Of a DNA stretch of 14,856 nt, positions 1 through 6,266 are shown one piece after another. The position numbers and the translations under genes are program-made. The notes under the pieces were generated by a model that was not told where the DNA came from, made no database searches, and saw only the letters and a list, made by a program, of their open reading frames with translations. Within the stretch, counting starts at the first letter, position 1. Every line of letters starts with the position of its first letter. The stretch spans positions 1 through 14,856 of the forward strand of contig CABPCP010000068.1 of assembly GCA_902406105.1 (NCBI GenBank), given 5' to 3'. The stretch comes from an uncultured Mordavella sp. Lineage in GTDB: Bacteria; Bacillota; Clostridia; Lachnospirales; Lachnospiraceae.

Positions 1-438
1 GGGCCGGAGCTCACTCGTCCCGCCCGCGGCCTGAAACTTTGGCTTACCCTGCAGGTAATGGGATCCAGGCAGATAGGCGAGGCCATCGACCACGGTTTTG
101 ACCTGGCCGCATATGCCCAGCAGGAGCTTTCCAAATATCCGGATGTCCAGCTTCTCTCCCCCGCACAGATGTGTGTAGTCAATTTCCGATTCCATCCTTT
201 TGGGCTGACGGAGGAAGAAACAGATCGGCTGAATCTGGAAATCGCACAGAAAATCCTTTCCAGTGGATACGCCGGCATCTTCACCACCGAATTGCGCGGG
301 AAAAAGGCTCTCCGTCTGTGCCTCCTCCATCCGGAGACCACCAATGAGGACGTCTCTTCTATCTTAAGGTATCTGGACGACTGCCGCCGGGAACTCCTGC
401 CCGCGGAAACTTATATGGCGGCGGCCGGGGGAATCTGA
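1..438 (+). CDS. Group II PLP-dependent amino acid decarboxylase, C-terminal fragment (5' end outside window)
   Basis: The reading frame is open from base 1 and ends at TGA 436-438, so this is the last 145 residues of a longer protein (family members are usually about 450-500 residues). The stretch PELTRPARGLKLWLTLQ near the window edge matches the conserved C-terminal region of fold-type I, group II decarboxylases (aromatic amino acid, tyrosine, tryptophan, aspartate or diaminobutyrate decarboxylases). It is followed by the small C-terminal domain with an LRGKKALRLCLLHPETT segment typical of these enzymes. Such enzymes release CO2 from an L-amino acid in the cytoplasm to give an amine. The PLP lysine and the substrate-pocket residues lie upstream of the window, so the substrate cannot be named. 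An ATG at 58 lies inside the conserved block and is an internal methionine. The gene is convergent with the sigma-factor gene. Confidence 0.85.
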   Translation, partial: GPELTRPARGLKLWLTLQVMGSRQIGEAIDHGFDLAAYAQQELSKYPDVQLLSPAQMCVVNFRFHPFGLTEEETDRLNLEIAQKILSSGYAGIFTTELRGKKALRLCLLHPETTNEDVSSILRYLDDCRRELLPAETYMAAAGGI

Positions 439-456
439 TCTCCCGGCTGCCGCCGC
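418..456. terminator. GC-rich hairpin between convergent genes
   Basis: GCGGCGG at 418-424 pairs with CCGCCGC at 450-456. After a 3-nt bulge, CCGGG at 425-429 pairs with CCCGG at 442-446. The hairpin overlaps the stop codon of the decarboxylase and lies just beyond the end of the leftward sigma gene. Neither side has a proper T-tract, so its role as a bidirectional terminator is inferred from position and stem strength only. Confidence 0.45.
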
Positions 457-488
457 AATGTCATAACAGCAAAACCATATCTGTATTT

Positions 489-2384
489 CTAGTTTTCAAC
501 CGGCGTCCAGTCAAATCCAGCGCTCACATCGTGAAGGATATCCTGATTGCTGTCATAGGTAAGAATCCTGTTGTCACTTCCATCCGCGGGGATAAGAGTA
601 TAAGTCGTTATTCCGCTGGCCGGGTCTGTTCCTTCTACTGAAATCTGGTAAGTTGTGGTATTGCTTTCCCCCGTTCCCGACATAAATTCTATAATCTCAG
701 CGGTTCCTGACGCTTCAATCGTAAGAGAGGTCCTCAATCCTCCGACTGGCGCCACAAAACTGTAAGTTCCCACCGGAAGTTCCGCTTCCGACTGAAGATT
801 CTCGGAATTTCCAGTGTCTGTTCCTCCCTGGCCATCGACAGATTCCACTTCCTCGATCCTGACGATCCGGTATAATCCTTCCTCGTTCGGCATGAGCACC
901 GCCTTTTTCTGGGTGCTTTCCTGTCTGCTCTCCCCTCTGTAATCATAGGTATAATACAGGTCCATCTCTTCATCTGTATACTCCGCCGAAGTAATCTGGG
1001 CCTCACAGATATAGTTGAGGGTTGCCGGAACGTATGTAAGCACATCTCCATCAATATTGACACCGTACTCTACGCCGTCTTCATCATTTTCTTCTGTAAA
1101 CTGGTGATCACTAAAGGAGGCAAACATACGGTTTATATCTTCCGCGGAAAACTGGGGACGCCAATTTGCATCCACCCCATATTCTTCGATCATGTCTCCG
1201 CTCCGACTGGAAGCCTCGCAAAGGGCGTTTAAAATCTGCTCGATCTCATCTTCCTGGAATCCTTGCTCCGGAATCTCCTGGGGGCCATAGGCAAGCACAT
1301 ATTCCAATTCTTCCTTGGTAAGATTTCCAGCGATCAATTCCGGATATTCTTCATCTCTTACCGCTTCCGGCGTTTCTTCTGGCTCTTGTTCTGGTTCCTG
1401 CTGCTCCTGGGGTTCTTCCGGTTCCTGCTGTTCCTGGACGGCTGCCGGTTCTTCGTCCCGATCCATAAACTGAGAAACGCCATAGAACGCGGCGCCTCCC
1501 GCCAGACATACACCTACCGTCACTGCCGCCACTTTTCCCAGGGTCGTATGCAGCAAGCCGGCTTTGGCCGCTCCTCCTGCTTTGGCCGCTCCTCCTGCTT
1601 TTGCTGCTGTCTGGGCTCCGGAGGCCATCTGCCCTCCTGCCGCTCCTCCTGCTCCCGCAGTTCCAGCCGCTCCTGTCTGAGAGATTGACTGAAAGACGGT
1701 CTGAGCCGCTGATCTTCCCGCGGCAGCCAGCGTTCCATCCGCGGACAAATATCCAGCCTGTGCCCGAAGCAGATAGAGGAACAGCGGCAGCGGAGCCACG
1801 TTGTACAATTTGTAACCTTTTTTCTGCAGTTCTTCTGCTCTCTTCTTCAGATTCTTCCGTCCGTAATTCAGACGGGACTTAACTGTATTTTCTGAACACC
1901 CCAGAGTGGCCGCGATTTCACTGATGGGCACGCCTTCAATATGGAACATCAGGATACACAGTCTCTGCTCTTCTGAGAGGGAATCGATCATCTGGCGCAC
2001 CAACTCCTGTGTCTCTTGTCTTGTATAGGACAATTCCGGCTGGTTTTCAATACTGTCATCTTCAATCCGGTATTCAAAATTGTCGTCCTCATCCTCGCTC
2101 CCTATTTCAGAAAACAGCATTGGATTCTTTTTGGCCAGCATATTCTTTGCCGTATTCGCTACAATCTTCCCCATCCATCCCGGGAATGCTTCCGGCTCCG
2201 CCAGTGTATCTATTTTCCTAAAAGCTCTCAGATACGCTTCCTGCAGGACGTCCTCCGCCGCTTCTTCATTCTTCATATATTGGAGCGCCAAGTAATATTT
2301 GCTTTTATAGGTGGCTTCATAAAGAAACCCATACCCCCTTTCATTCCCCGCTTTTGCGAGGGCAACTGCCTCTGTATAATTCAC
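489..2384 (-). CDS. ECF-type sigma factor fused to a transmembrane helix and a large extracytoplasmic domain
   Basis: A predicted 631-residue protein, over three times the usual ECF sigma length. Residues about 15-85 form sigma region 2 (AAEDVLQEAYLRAF, then the WMGKIVANTAKN part). Residues about 133-182 form region 4, with a helix-turn-helix around ISEIAATLGCSENTVKSRL. A hydrophobic YNVAPLPLFLYLLRA segment (194-208) follows, then a flexible Ala/Gly linker with AGGAAK repeats (about 236-276). There is one TM helix at about 284-303 with positive charge before it and DRDEE after it, which predicts sigma inside and the C-terminus outside. An E/P/Q-rich stalk (about 316-340) and a globular part of about 290 residues end in a GTY beta domain (about 534-631). 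The start chosen is GTG at 2382-2384, because AAAAGGAGGA lies 7 nt before it. An upstream ATG at 2459 would sit at the transcription start of the sigma-A promoter at 2462-2490. No separate anti-sigma gene is seen. The sensing role is inference. Confidence 0.85.
   Translation of the reverse strand: MNYTEAVALAKAGNERGYGFLYEATYKSKYYLALQYMKNEEAAEDVLQEAYLRAFRKIDTLAEPEAFPGWMGKIVANTAKNMLAKKNPMLFSEIGSEDEDDNFEYRIEDDSIENQPELSYTRQETQELVRQMIDSLSEEQRLCILMFHIEGVPISEIAATLGCSENTVKSRLNYGRKNLKKRAEELQKKGYKLYNVAPLPLFLYLLRAQAGYLSADGTLAAAGRSAAQTVFQSISQTGAAGTAGAGGAAGGQMASGAQTAAKAGGAAKAGGAAKAGLLHTTLGKVAAVTVGVCLAGGAAFYGVSQFMDRDEEPAAVQEQQEPEEPQEQQEPEQEPEETPEAVRDEEYPELIAGNLTKEELEYVLAYGPQEIPEQGFQEDEIEQILNALCEASSRSGDMIEEYGVDANWRPQFSAEDINRMFASFSDHQFTEENDEDGVEYGVNIDGDVLTYVPATLNYICEAQITSAEYTDEEMDLYYTYDYRGESRQESTQKKAVLMPNEEGLYRIVRIEEVESVDGQGGTDTGNSENLQSEAELPVGTYSFVAPVGGLRTSLTIEASGTAEIIEFMSGTGESNTTTYQISVEGTDPASGITTYTLIPADGSDNRILTYDSNQDILHDVSAGFDWTPVEN
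1563..1598. repeat. Two perfect 18-bp tandem repeats in the sigma-fusion linker
   Basis: The 18-bp unit TTTGGCCGCTCCTCCTGC occurs twice head to tail, followed by a partial degenerate third unit. It encodes the repeated AGGAAK linker just before the transmembrane helix, so its copy number would set linker length between the sigma domains and the membrane. Confidence 0.85.
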
Positions 2385-2390
2385 GTTTCT

Positions 2391-2400
2391 TCCTCCTTTT
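2391..2400 (-). promoter_or_regulatory. Ribosome binding site that sets the sigma-fusion start
   Basis: The minus strand reads AAAAGGAGGA followed by AGAAAC and GTG. This strong site decides for the GTG start at 2384 over the ATG 25 codons upstream, which has no such site. Confidence 0.8.
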
Positions 2401-2461
2401 TCTCTTCTATTATTGAAACAGGAAAATTCTAAACCTGTAAAAATTGTAAATTCCCACAAAG

Positions 2462-2490
2462 ATTATAGTTAAAATATAACATATCGTCAA
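2462..2490 (-). promoter_or_regulatory. Sigma-A-type promoter of the sigma-fusion gene
   Basis: On the minus strand TTGACG (2485-2490) is followed by a 17-bp spacer and a perfect TATAAT (2462-2467). The -35 box overlaps the stop codon of the upstream 52-residue ORF. Transcription would begin near 2455 and leave a leader of about 70 nt before the GTG start. It gives the sigma gene a housekeeping supply independent of the upstream operon promoter. Confidence 0.75.
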
Positions 2491-2645
2491 TCATCCTCTT
2501 CTCCCAAACGCAGAAGATTCAACTTTTTTCTCAGAGAACGATACAAACCGCGTTTCTTATCTTTATTTTCCACATACTCATCCATATCCTTTCTGACCAG
2601 ACAGACAAACCAGTGGATCACATTAATATTCTTCAGTTTTTTCAC
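2487..2645 (-). CDS. Small charged hypothetical protein, 52 residues
   Basis: Not recognised. The best start is GTG at 2643-2645, preceded by GGGGAG at a usable distance; a longer reading from ATG 2690 would overlap the end of the lipoprotein gene. The predicted product is 52 residues. It has a short hydrophobic patch (VIHWFVCLV), a strongly charged middle (KDMDEYVENKDKKRG) and an acidic tail (GEEDD), with no signal peptide and no full TM segment. It sits between the lipoprotein and sigma-fusion genes on the same strand, so it could be a small cytoplasmic partner of either. It could also be a chance ORF, since the sigma-A promoter overlaps its stop. Its position in the operon and the plausible RBS are the only support. 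Confidence 0.45.
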   Translation of the reverse strand: MKKLKNINVIHWFVCLVRKDMDEYVENKDKKRGLYRSLRKKLNLLRLGEEDD

Positions 2646-2659
2646 CCCTTTCTGCTCCC

Positions 2660-3016
2660 CTAGCGCCTTTGGTAAATATCCGCATTCCAATTACTGCTGT
2701 CCGACTCCACAGTGATCGTACTTTCGTCAGAGGACATGGTCACGATCAGCGGCTCACAGGTGGAAGAAACCGCGCCGTCAAAATCAAGCTCGATGCTGTT
2801 TTCATTTTCGTTCCAGGTCCCTTCTTCTATATCTCCATTCTCGTTATATTCCACAGTTCCGTCTTCATTCACTGTGATCTCTACTTTGTTTCCAGTTGCA
2901 GAAGTTCCTCCATATGTTCCAACCCACTCATTTCCTCCGCAGGCACATAAAACTCCCGCAAAAGCCATCAACATCATACCCATAAACAAACCTTTTAACA
3001 TTTTTCTTCGTTTCAT
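2660..3016 (-). CDS. Small secreted lipoprotein with a GTY/GTW beta domain
   Basis: A predicted 118-residue protein. The N-terminus is a lipoprotein signal: MKRRK, a hydrophobic core, then lipobox L23-C24-A25-C26, with C26 as the predicted lipidated cysteine. The mature part is acidic and beta-rich. It has a WVGTY motif at residues 31-35, a VEITVNEDGTVEY hairpin pattern and a second EEGTW motif near 64-68, as in small lipocalin-like or META-like domains. The start is ATG 3016, with AAAGGAGAAAAGAAA just before it. The longer reading from 3055 would overlap the previous gene and lacks an RBS. The gene lies 16 nt after the membrane-protein gene, so the two are surely co-transcribed. The function is unknown; an envelope-surface sensor ligand or stress protein under ECF control would fit. 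Confidence 0.85.
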   Translation of the reverse strand: MKRRKMLKGLFMGMMLMAFAGVLCACGGNEWVGTYGGTSATGNKVEITVNEDGTVEYNENGDIEEGTWNENENSIELDFDGAVSSTCEPLIVTMSSDESTITVESDSSNWNADIYQRR

Positions 3017-3032
3017 TTTCTTTTCTCCTTTT

Positions 3033-3851
3033 CTAATTGTTTTCTGCCGGCTCAAAATAACTGATATCTACGATCTGAAAATCCGTCAGATTTTCATAAT
3101 CCGATTCCAGTATCCCCGGATAGTTTTCCGTCTCAAATTCTGCTGTTTCTCCTGGCGAAAGCGAAGGGATCACCGCTTCCAATATGGGAACCTCATCATA
3201 GGACTGGACTTTCTTTGGATTACCTTGCGCATCCACCACGATCAAAGAAATGGTAACCGACTCCCACTCTTGCTCCGTCTGGTTTGTCAGAGTTCCCGTT
3301 ACGTTCATCTCTGTTCCAGAGGCAGGATTTGTTGCTTTATTCAAATGCGCATCCAACAGATATTCCCCCTCTTTTAGCGGTATTGTTTTCCCTCCATCGT
3401 TCGCGATCTGGTTTAATTCTTCCAGCTTGTCTTCCTGTCCGGTCATTCCGTAATAGGCGGTCCTGATCCACACTGGAAATGTGCTGGTCATTAAAGAAAG
3501 GGCATCTCCGATGGGTGTCACCAAAATGACAATGCAGACAATGCCGATCACAAATCCTCCCCTCCCTTTTTTCTTTGGTCCTTCCTGCCTTTTCATTGCC
3601 CTTCTGCCCAGCACGACCGCCAATACGGCTAAAAACAGCGCTATAAAATCATGGGAGGAGAGCATCATCGAAAGTCCTGTATCTGCCGTCAGATCCTTCC
3701 ACGATCCCGGCGCCGCAAATAAATTGCCGATTCCCACCGCCCTGCCTAATGCAATCAGCGCGGCCGCAAGCGCCACACCTGCGGAATGTTTTGCGATCCA
3801 GCTTTTGATTTTCCCCTTTTTACTTTCATTGTGTATTCTTTGTGGTTCCAT
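3033..3851 (-). CDS. Membrane protein with three predicted TM helices and a C-terminal FxLYD-like domain
   Basis: A predicted 272-residue protein. A basic N-terminus is followed by hydrophobic segments at about 23-45, 66-83 and 99-120, with a basic cytoplasmic loop (RRAMKRQEGPKKKGRG) between the second and third. The remaining 150 residues are predicted to be outside the membrane. They contain VTGTLTNQTEQEWESVTISL, then VVDAQGNPK and the SLSPGETAEFE signature, the pattern of FxLYD-type Ig-like domains common in Gram-positive envelope proteins. ATG 3849-3851 is preceded by AAAGGAAT at normal spacing. It is the first gene of the operon that ends with the sigma fusion, and it starts about 30 bp downstream of the ECF-type promoter at 3883-3911. 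The molecular function is not known. Confidence 0.85.
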   Translation of the reverse strand: MEPQRIHNESKKGKIKSWIAKHSAGVALAAALIALGRAVGIGNLFAAPGSWKDLTADTGLSMMLSSHDFIALFLAVLAVVLGRRAMKRQEGPKKKGRGGFVIGIVCIVILVTPIGDALSLMTSTFPVWIRTAYYGMTGQEDKLEELNQIANDGGKTIPLKEGEYLLDAHLNKATNPASGTEMNVTGTLTNQTEQEWESVTISLIVVDAQGNPKKVQSYDEVPILEAVIPSLSPGETAEFETENYPGILESDYENLTDFQIVDISYFEPAENN

Positions 3852-3882
3852 ACTCTATTCCTTTCTTTTTTTATTTCTATAG

Positions 3883-3911
3883 CTTAGACAAGGGCATCTG
3901 CAAAAAAGTTT
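3883..3911 (-). promoter_or_regulatory. ECF-type promoter P1 of the membrane protein/lipoprotein/sigma operon
   Basis: The minus strand reads AAACTTTTTTGC (3900-3911), six variable bases, then CCTTGTCTAAG (3883-3893). The same two blocks with the same 6-nt gap recur at 14738-14766 before the zinc-ribbon operon. The AAAC plus T-run and the GTCTAA block, with about 17-18 bp between them, match the general form of ECF sigma promoters (TGAAAC-type -35, CGTC-type -10). Both copies also share an AT-rich upstream stretch ending in TATAAAT on the plus strand. Assignment to the sigma fusion encoded here is inferred. Confidence 0.75.
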
Positions 3912-4043
3912 TAATAAAAATAATTTTTTATAAATCTAATTCTCCCAGACGATAATCCCCCGCAAACTTCTTTATGCTCTATCTCTAAATCAATGCCATG
4001 CAAAATCCCTGCCGAAAAAAACCAACACTTTTCGCGCCAAAAT

Positions 4044-4075
4044 TAATAAAAACGGAACCATGTCTCATCTCCGTT
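4044..4075 (-). terminator. Possible rho-independent terminator of the orphan gene
   Basis: On the minus strand AACGGA (4070-4075) and TCCGTT (4051-4056) form a 6-bp stem with a 13-nt loop, followed by TTTATTAATTTT. It lies about 80 bp beyond the stop codon of the leftward gene at 4155. The stem is short, so confidence is limited. Confidence 0.4.
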
Positions 4076-4154
4076 AAAAGAACGCAGAAAGGCCGGATTG
4101 ATTCGGGCGTGAAAAAGCACCGATTATCTCTAACCGATGCTATACGGAAACTAT

Positions 4155-4727
4155 TTACAGTATCTCCTGCTTTTTTAATCCCCAAATTAAGTACTCGATT
4201 TTCTTGACATCACTTATCCAACTATATTGTGGAAATAATCTATCAAAAAGGCTAATATTCTCCCTGGCCTCATCTGTCGCCAAATATACACGATACCATT
4301 CTTCAATTTGTGCATAAATCTCTATCATAGAGTCCTGTAATTCACTTACATTTTTTCCTTTTGGTTTAAGATTTAAAAAGGAAAGTACCCTGCTATCCCA
4401 TATCGGCTTTTCTGGATTTATTGTGGCTAACATTTTACTGGCAAAAGATGCTTCTGTTTTATCCGTAAAAACGTAAATATTACAAAGAATATTTTCAAAT
4501 GTCACCTCATCCTTATTTGTTTTGTTATTCTCAAAAATTTCGTAGTATTTTTCTCGCCATTTACTATCTCTTCTGATTCTATAAAAATGGTTAAACTTTT
4601 TCTGAAAATCATTGTCTCGCGCAATATTGGTTTTATATGCCTGATTCATAATATACTCATATGTATCCAATTCAAGGCTCCTAATGAGAATATCTTGAAT
4701 CGCCTTATTCCCATCAATTATAGCCAT
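4155..4727 (-). CDS. Hypothetical protein, 190 residues, AT-rich orphan
   Basis: Not firmly recognised. The start is well fixed: AAGGAGGAGG lies 4 nt before ATG 4725-4727. The predicted protein is soluble, helical and without a signal peptide. A FNHFYRIRRDSKWREKYYEIFE segment is followed by EASFASKMLATINPEKPIWDSRVLSFL. The latter loosely resembles the end of the helix-hairpin-helix/GPD fold of DNA glycosylases, in which a P-x-D-[TS]-x-V stretch carries the catalytic Asp. The glycosylase lysine is not apparent, so this is only a hint. Codon use is clearly more AT-rich than in rlmD and the genes on either side, which suggests later acquisition. It begins 34 bp after the rlmD stop on the same strand and may be transcribed with it. 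Confidence 0.75.
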   Translation of the reverse strand: MAIIDGNKAIQDILIRSLELDTYEYIMNQAYKTNIARDNDFQKKFNHFYRIRRDSKWREKYYEIFENNKTNKDEVTFENILCNIYVFTDKTEASFASKMLATINPEKPIWDSRVLSFLNLKPKGKNVSELQDSMIEIYAQIEEWYRVYLATDEARENISLFDRLFPQYSWISDVKKIEYLIWGLKKQEIL

Positions 4728-4761
4728 AAAACCTCCTCCTTATTGGAATGAATTCCCGATC

Positions 4762-6177
4762 TCAGCAATTCAATTTTGAATAAGATACAGCGGACAGCAG
4801 AACAACCGTCTCGACATGCACCGTATGCGGGAACATGTCCACCGGCCGCACTTTTTTTACCTCATATCCGTTTTCTCTCAGATACTTCACATCTCTTGCC
4901 AGAGTCGCCGGATCGCAGCTTACATACACCACTTTTTCCGGCTCCATCTTCACGATAGTCTCCAACAGCGCTTCATCACAGCCTTTTCTTGGCGGGTCCA
5001 CCACAATCACATCCGCATGAGCTTTCTTTCCATGCATTTGTTCAAATCCGGCATAGTATTCCGGCAGCACTTCTTCCGCCTTTCCCACATAGAATTCTGC
5101 ATTTTCGACAGCATTGATCCTGGCGTTATGCTTTGCGTCCTCCACTGCCTGTGGCACAATCTCCACGCCATAGACCTGTCCCGCTCTCTGAGCCAGAAAT
5201 AAAGAAATCGTCCCAATCCCACAGTAGAGATCCCAGACAACTGTTTCCTCTCCATCTTTCAGATCCGCATACTCCAGCGCCGTTTTGTATAACTTTTCTG
5301 TCTGTTTCGGATTCACCTGATAAAAGGACAGTGGAGAAATCTGATACTTCACATTCCCGATCCAATCGGTGATGTAACCGTGTCCCCACAGGACTCTCAC
5401 CTCATTTCCCATGATCACATTCGTCTTTTCCCGATTGATGCACAAAGAAATACTGGTCATATTTTTAATAGCCGCCAGCCGCTCTGCCAGTATCTCCGCT
5501 TTGGGAAGTGAAGTTCCGTTGATGACCAGACAGACCATGATCTCTCCAGTCCGAAACCCATACCGGATCAGCACATGGCGCACCAGGCCCTCATGATGGA
5601 TCTCATCATAAGCCGGAACCTGAAATTCCTCCATGAAGCACAGAATACAGTCCAGAATCTCTTTATTCACCGGAACCCCCAGCACACAATCCTTGACTGG
5701 GATAATGCTGTGAGTCCTGCCTGCGTAGAATCCTGCCACCGACCGGCCGTTTTTATCCGTTCCTATCGGGAACTGAGCCTTATTGCGATAATAAAAAGGC
5801 TCCTCCATCCCTAGGATCGGTTCCATGATCTCATCCAGAAGCCGCTCTGGAATCTGCCCGATACGCATCAGGCTGTCTCGAACCTTTTCCTCCTTAAAAC
5901 GTAACTGCCATTCATATTTCATCTCCTGGATCTGGCAGCCCCCACATTTCCGGGCGATTCCACATTTCGGATTTTTTTCACGCCCTTCTGAAGCTGTAAG
6001 AATATGCAAAAGCTTTGCATATCCATAGTTCTTTTTCGCCTTCATCACCTTAGCTTCAATCACATCGCCGATTACAGCATCCTTTACAAAAAGCGTATAT
6101 CCATCCACTTTTCCGATGCCCTCACCGCCAACACCGATATCCGTAATTTGCAATTTTACAATATCATTCTTTCGCAT
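4762..6177 (-). CDS. rlmD: 23S rRNA (uracil-C5)-methyltransferase, RlmD/RlmCD type
   Basis: A predicted 471-residue class I SAM-dependent methyltransferase of the TrmA/RumA family, which adds a methyl group to C5 of uridine in 23S rRNA. In B. subtilis the single family member RlmCD modifies both U747 and U1939. A TRAM domain occupies residues about 1-60. The [4Fe-4S] cysteines are C72, C78, C81 and C164 (CGIARKCGGC and VKDC). The SAM motif is WDLYCGIGTISLFLA, followed by DPPRKGCD and the catalytic-cysteine motif YVSCDPATLARD. The start is ATG 6175-6177, with a GGAG 7 nt upstream and the TRAM domain beginning at once; an upstream ATG at 6219 would run into the palindrome at 6217-6261. The length is normal and all key residues are present. 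Neighbours on the same strand are yhaM upstream and the orphan gene downstream. Methylation of both sites is inferred from family knowledge. Confidence 0.95.
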   Translation of the reverse strand: MRKNDIVKLQITDIGVGGEGIGKVDGYTLFVKDAVIGDVIEAKVMKAKKNYGYAKLLHILTASEGREKNPKCGIARKCGGCQIQEMKYEWQLRFKEEKVRDSLMRIGQIPERLLDEIMEPILGMEEPFYYRNKAQFPIGTDKNGRSVAGFYAGRTHSIIPVKDCVLGVPVNKEILDCILCFMEEFQVPAYDEIHHEGLVRHVLIRYGFRTGEIMVCLVINGTSLPKAEILAERLAAIKNMTSISLCINREKTNVIMGNEVRVLWGHGYITDWIGNVKYQISPLSFYQVNPKQTEKLYKTALEYADLKDGEETVVWDLYCGIGTISLFLAQRAGQVYGVEIVPQAVEDAKHNARINAVENAEFYVGKAEEVLPEYYAGFEQMHGKKAHADVIVVDPPRKGCDEALLETIVKMEPEKVVYVSCDPATLARDVKYLRENGYEVKKVRPVDMFPHTVHVETVVLLSAVSYSKLNC

Positions 6178-6216
6178 AAATATACTCCATTTTCCATTTT
6201 GGTACAGGGCAAAAGT

Positions 6217-6261
6217 CAATTTGGGACGTAGCCCTTTTGCAAAAGTCTACGTCCCAAATTG
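6217..6261. repeat. 45-nt near-perfect palindrome between yhaM and rlmD
   Basis: CAATTTGGGACGTAG (6217-6231) is exactly complementary to CTACGTCCCAAATTG (6247-6261). The 15-nt centre holds a second palindrome, CTTTTGCAAAAG (6234-6245). GCAAAAGTC occurs just before the left arm and again across the centre. The palindrome begins 5 nt after the yhaM stop codon. It may act as a strong terminator or RNA-processing stem for yhaM, although the T-tract following on the minus strand is only TTTT. It may instead be a dispersed palindromic element of the genome. Confidence 0.8.
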
Positions 6262-6266
6262 AACGT

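Larger units (their letters stand above)
3852..4154. other. AT-rich intergenic region without a supported gene
   Basis: This stretch of about 300 bp holds promoter P1 with its AT-rich upstream part at the left end, and a possible leftward terminator at 4044-4075. Short ORFs exist on both strands (for example 3998-4207 + and 3985-4185 -), but they overlap each other and the orphan gene and have no clear RBS. Nothing else was recognised. Confidence 0.6.

Noticed and set aside
1263..1882. Overlapping ORFs on both strands inside the sigma-fusion gene (141, 93 and 72 residues)
   Set aside because: Low-complexity Cys/Ser/Arg/Phe-rich shadows of the Ala/Gly and E/P/Q linker coding sequence.
2385..2459. 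25-codon N-terminal extension of the sigma fusion from ATG 2459
   Set aside because: The ATG sits at the expected transcription start of the TTGACG-17-TATAAT promoter and has no RBS, while the GTG at 2384 has AAAAGGAGGA at ideal spacing and the sigma domain follows directly.
3985..4207. ORFs of 66 (-) and 69 (+) residues in the intergenic region
   Set aside because: They overlap each other and the end of the 190-residue gene on opposite strands, and neither has a clear RBS or recognisable domain.
6178..6216. Possible separate sigma-A promoter for rlmD using TTGACT at the edge of the palindrome
   Set aside because: No acceptable -10 box lies 16-18 bp downstream, so rlmD is more safely placed in the operon from 8598.
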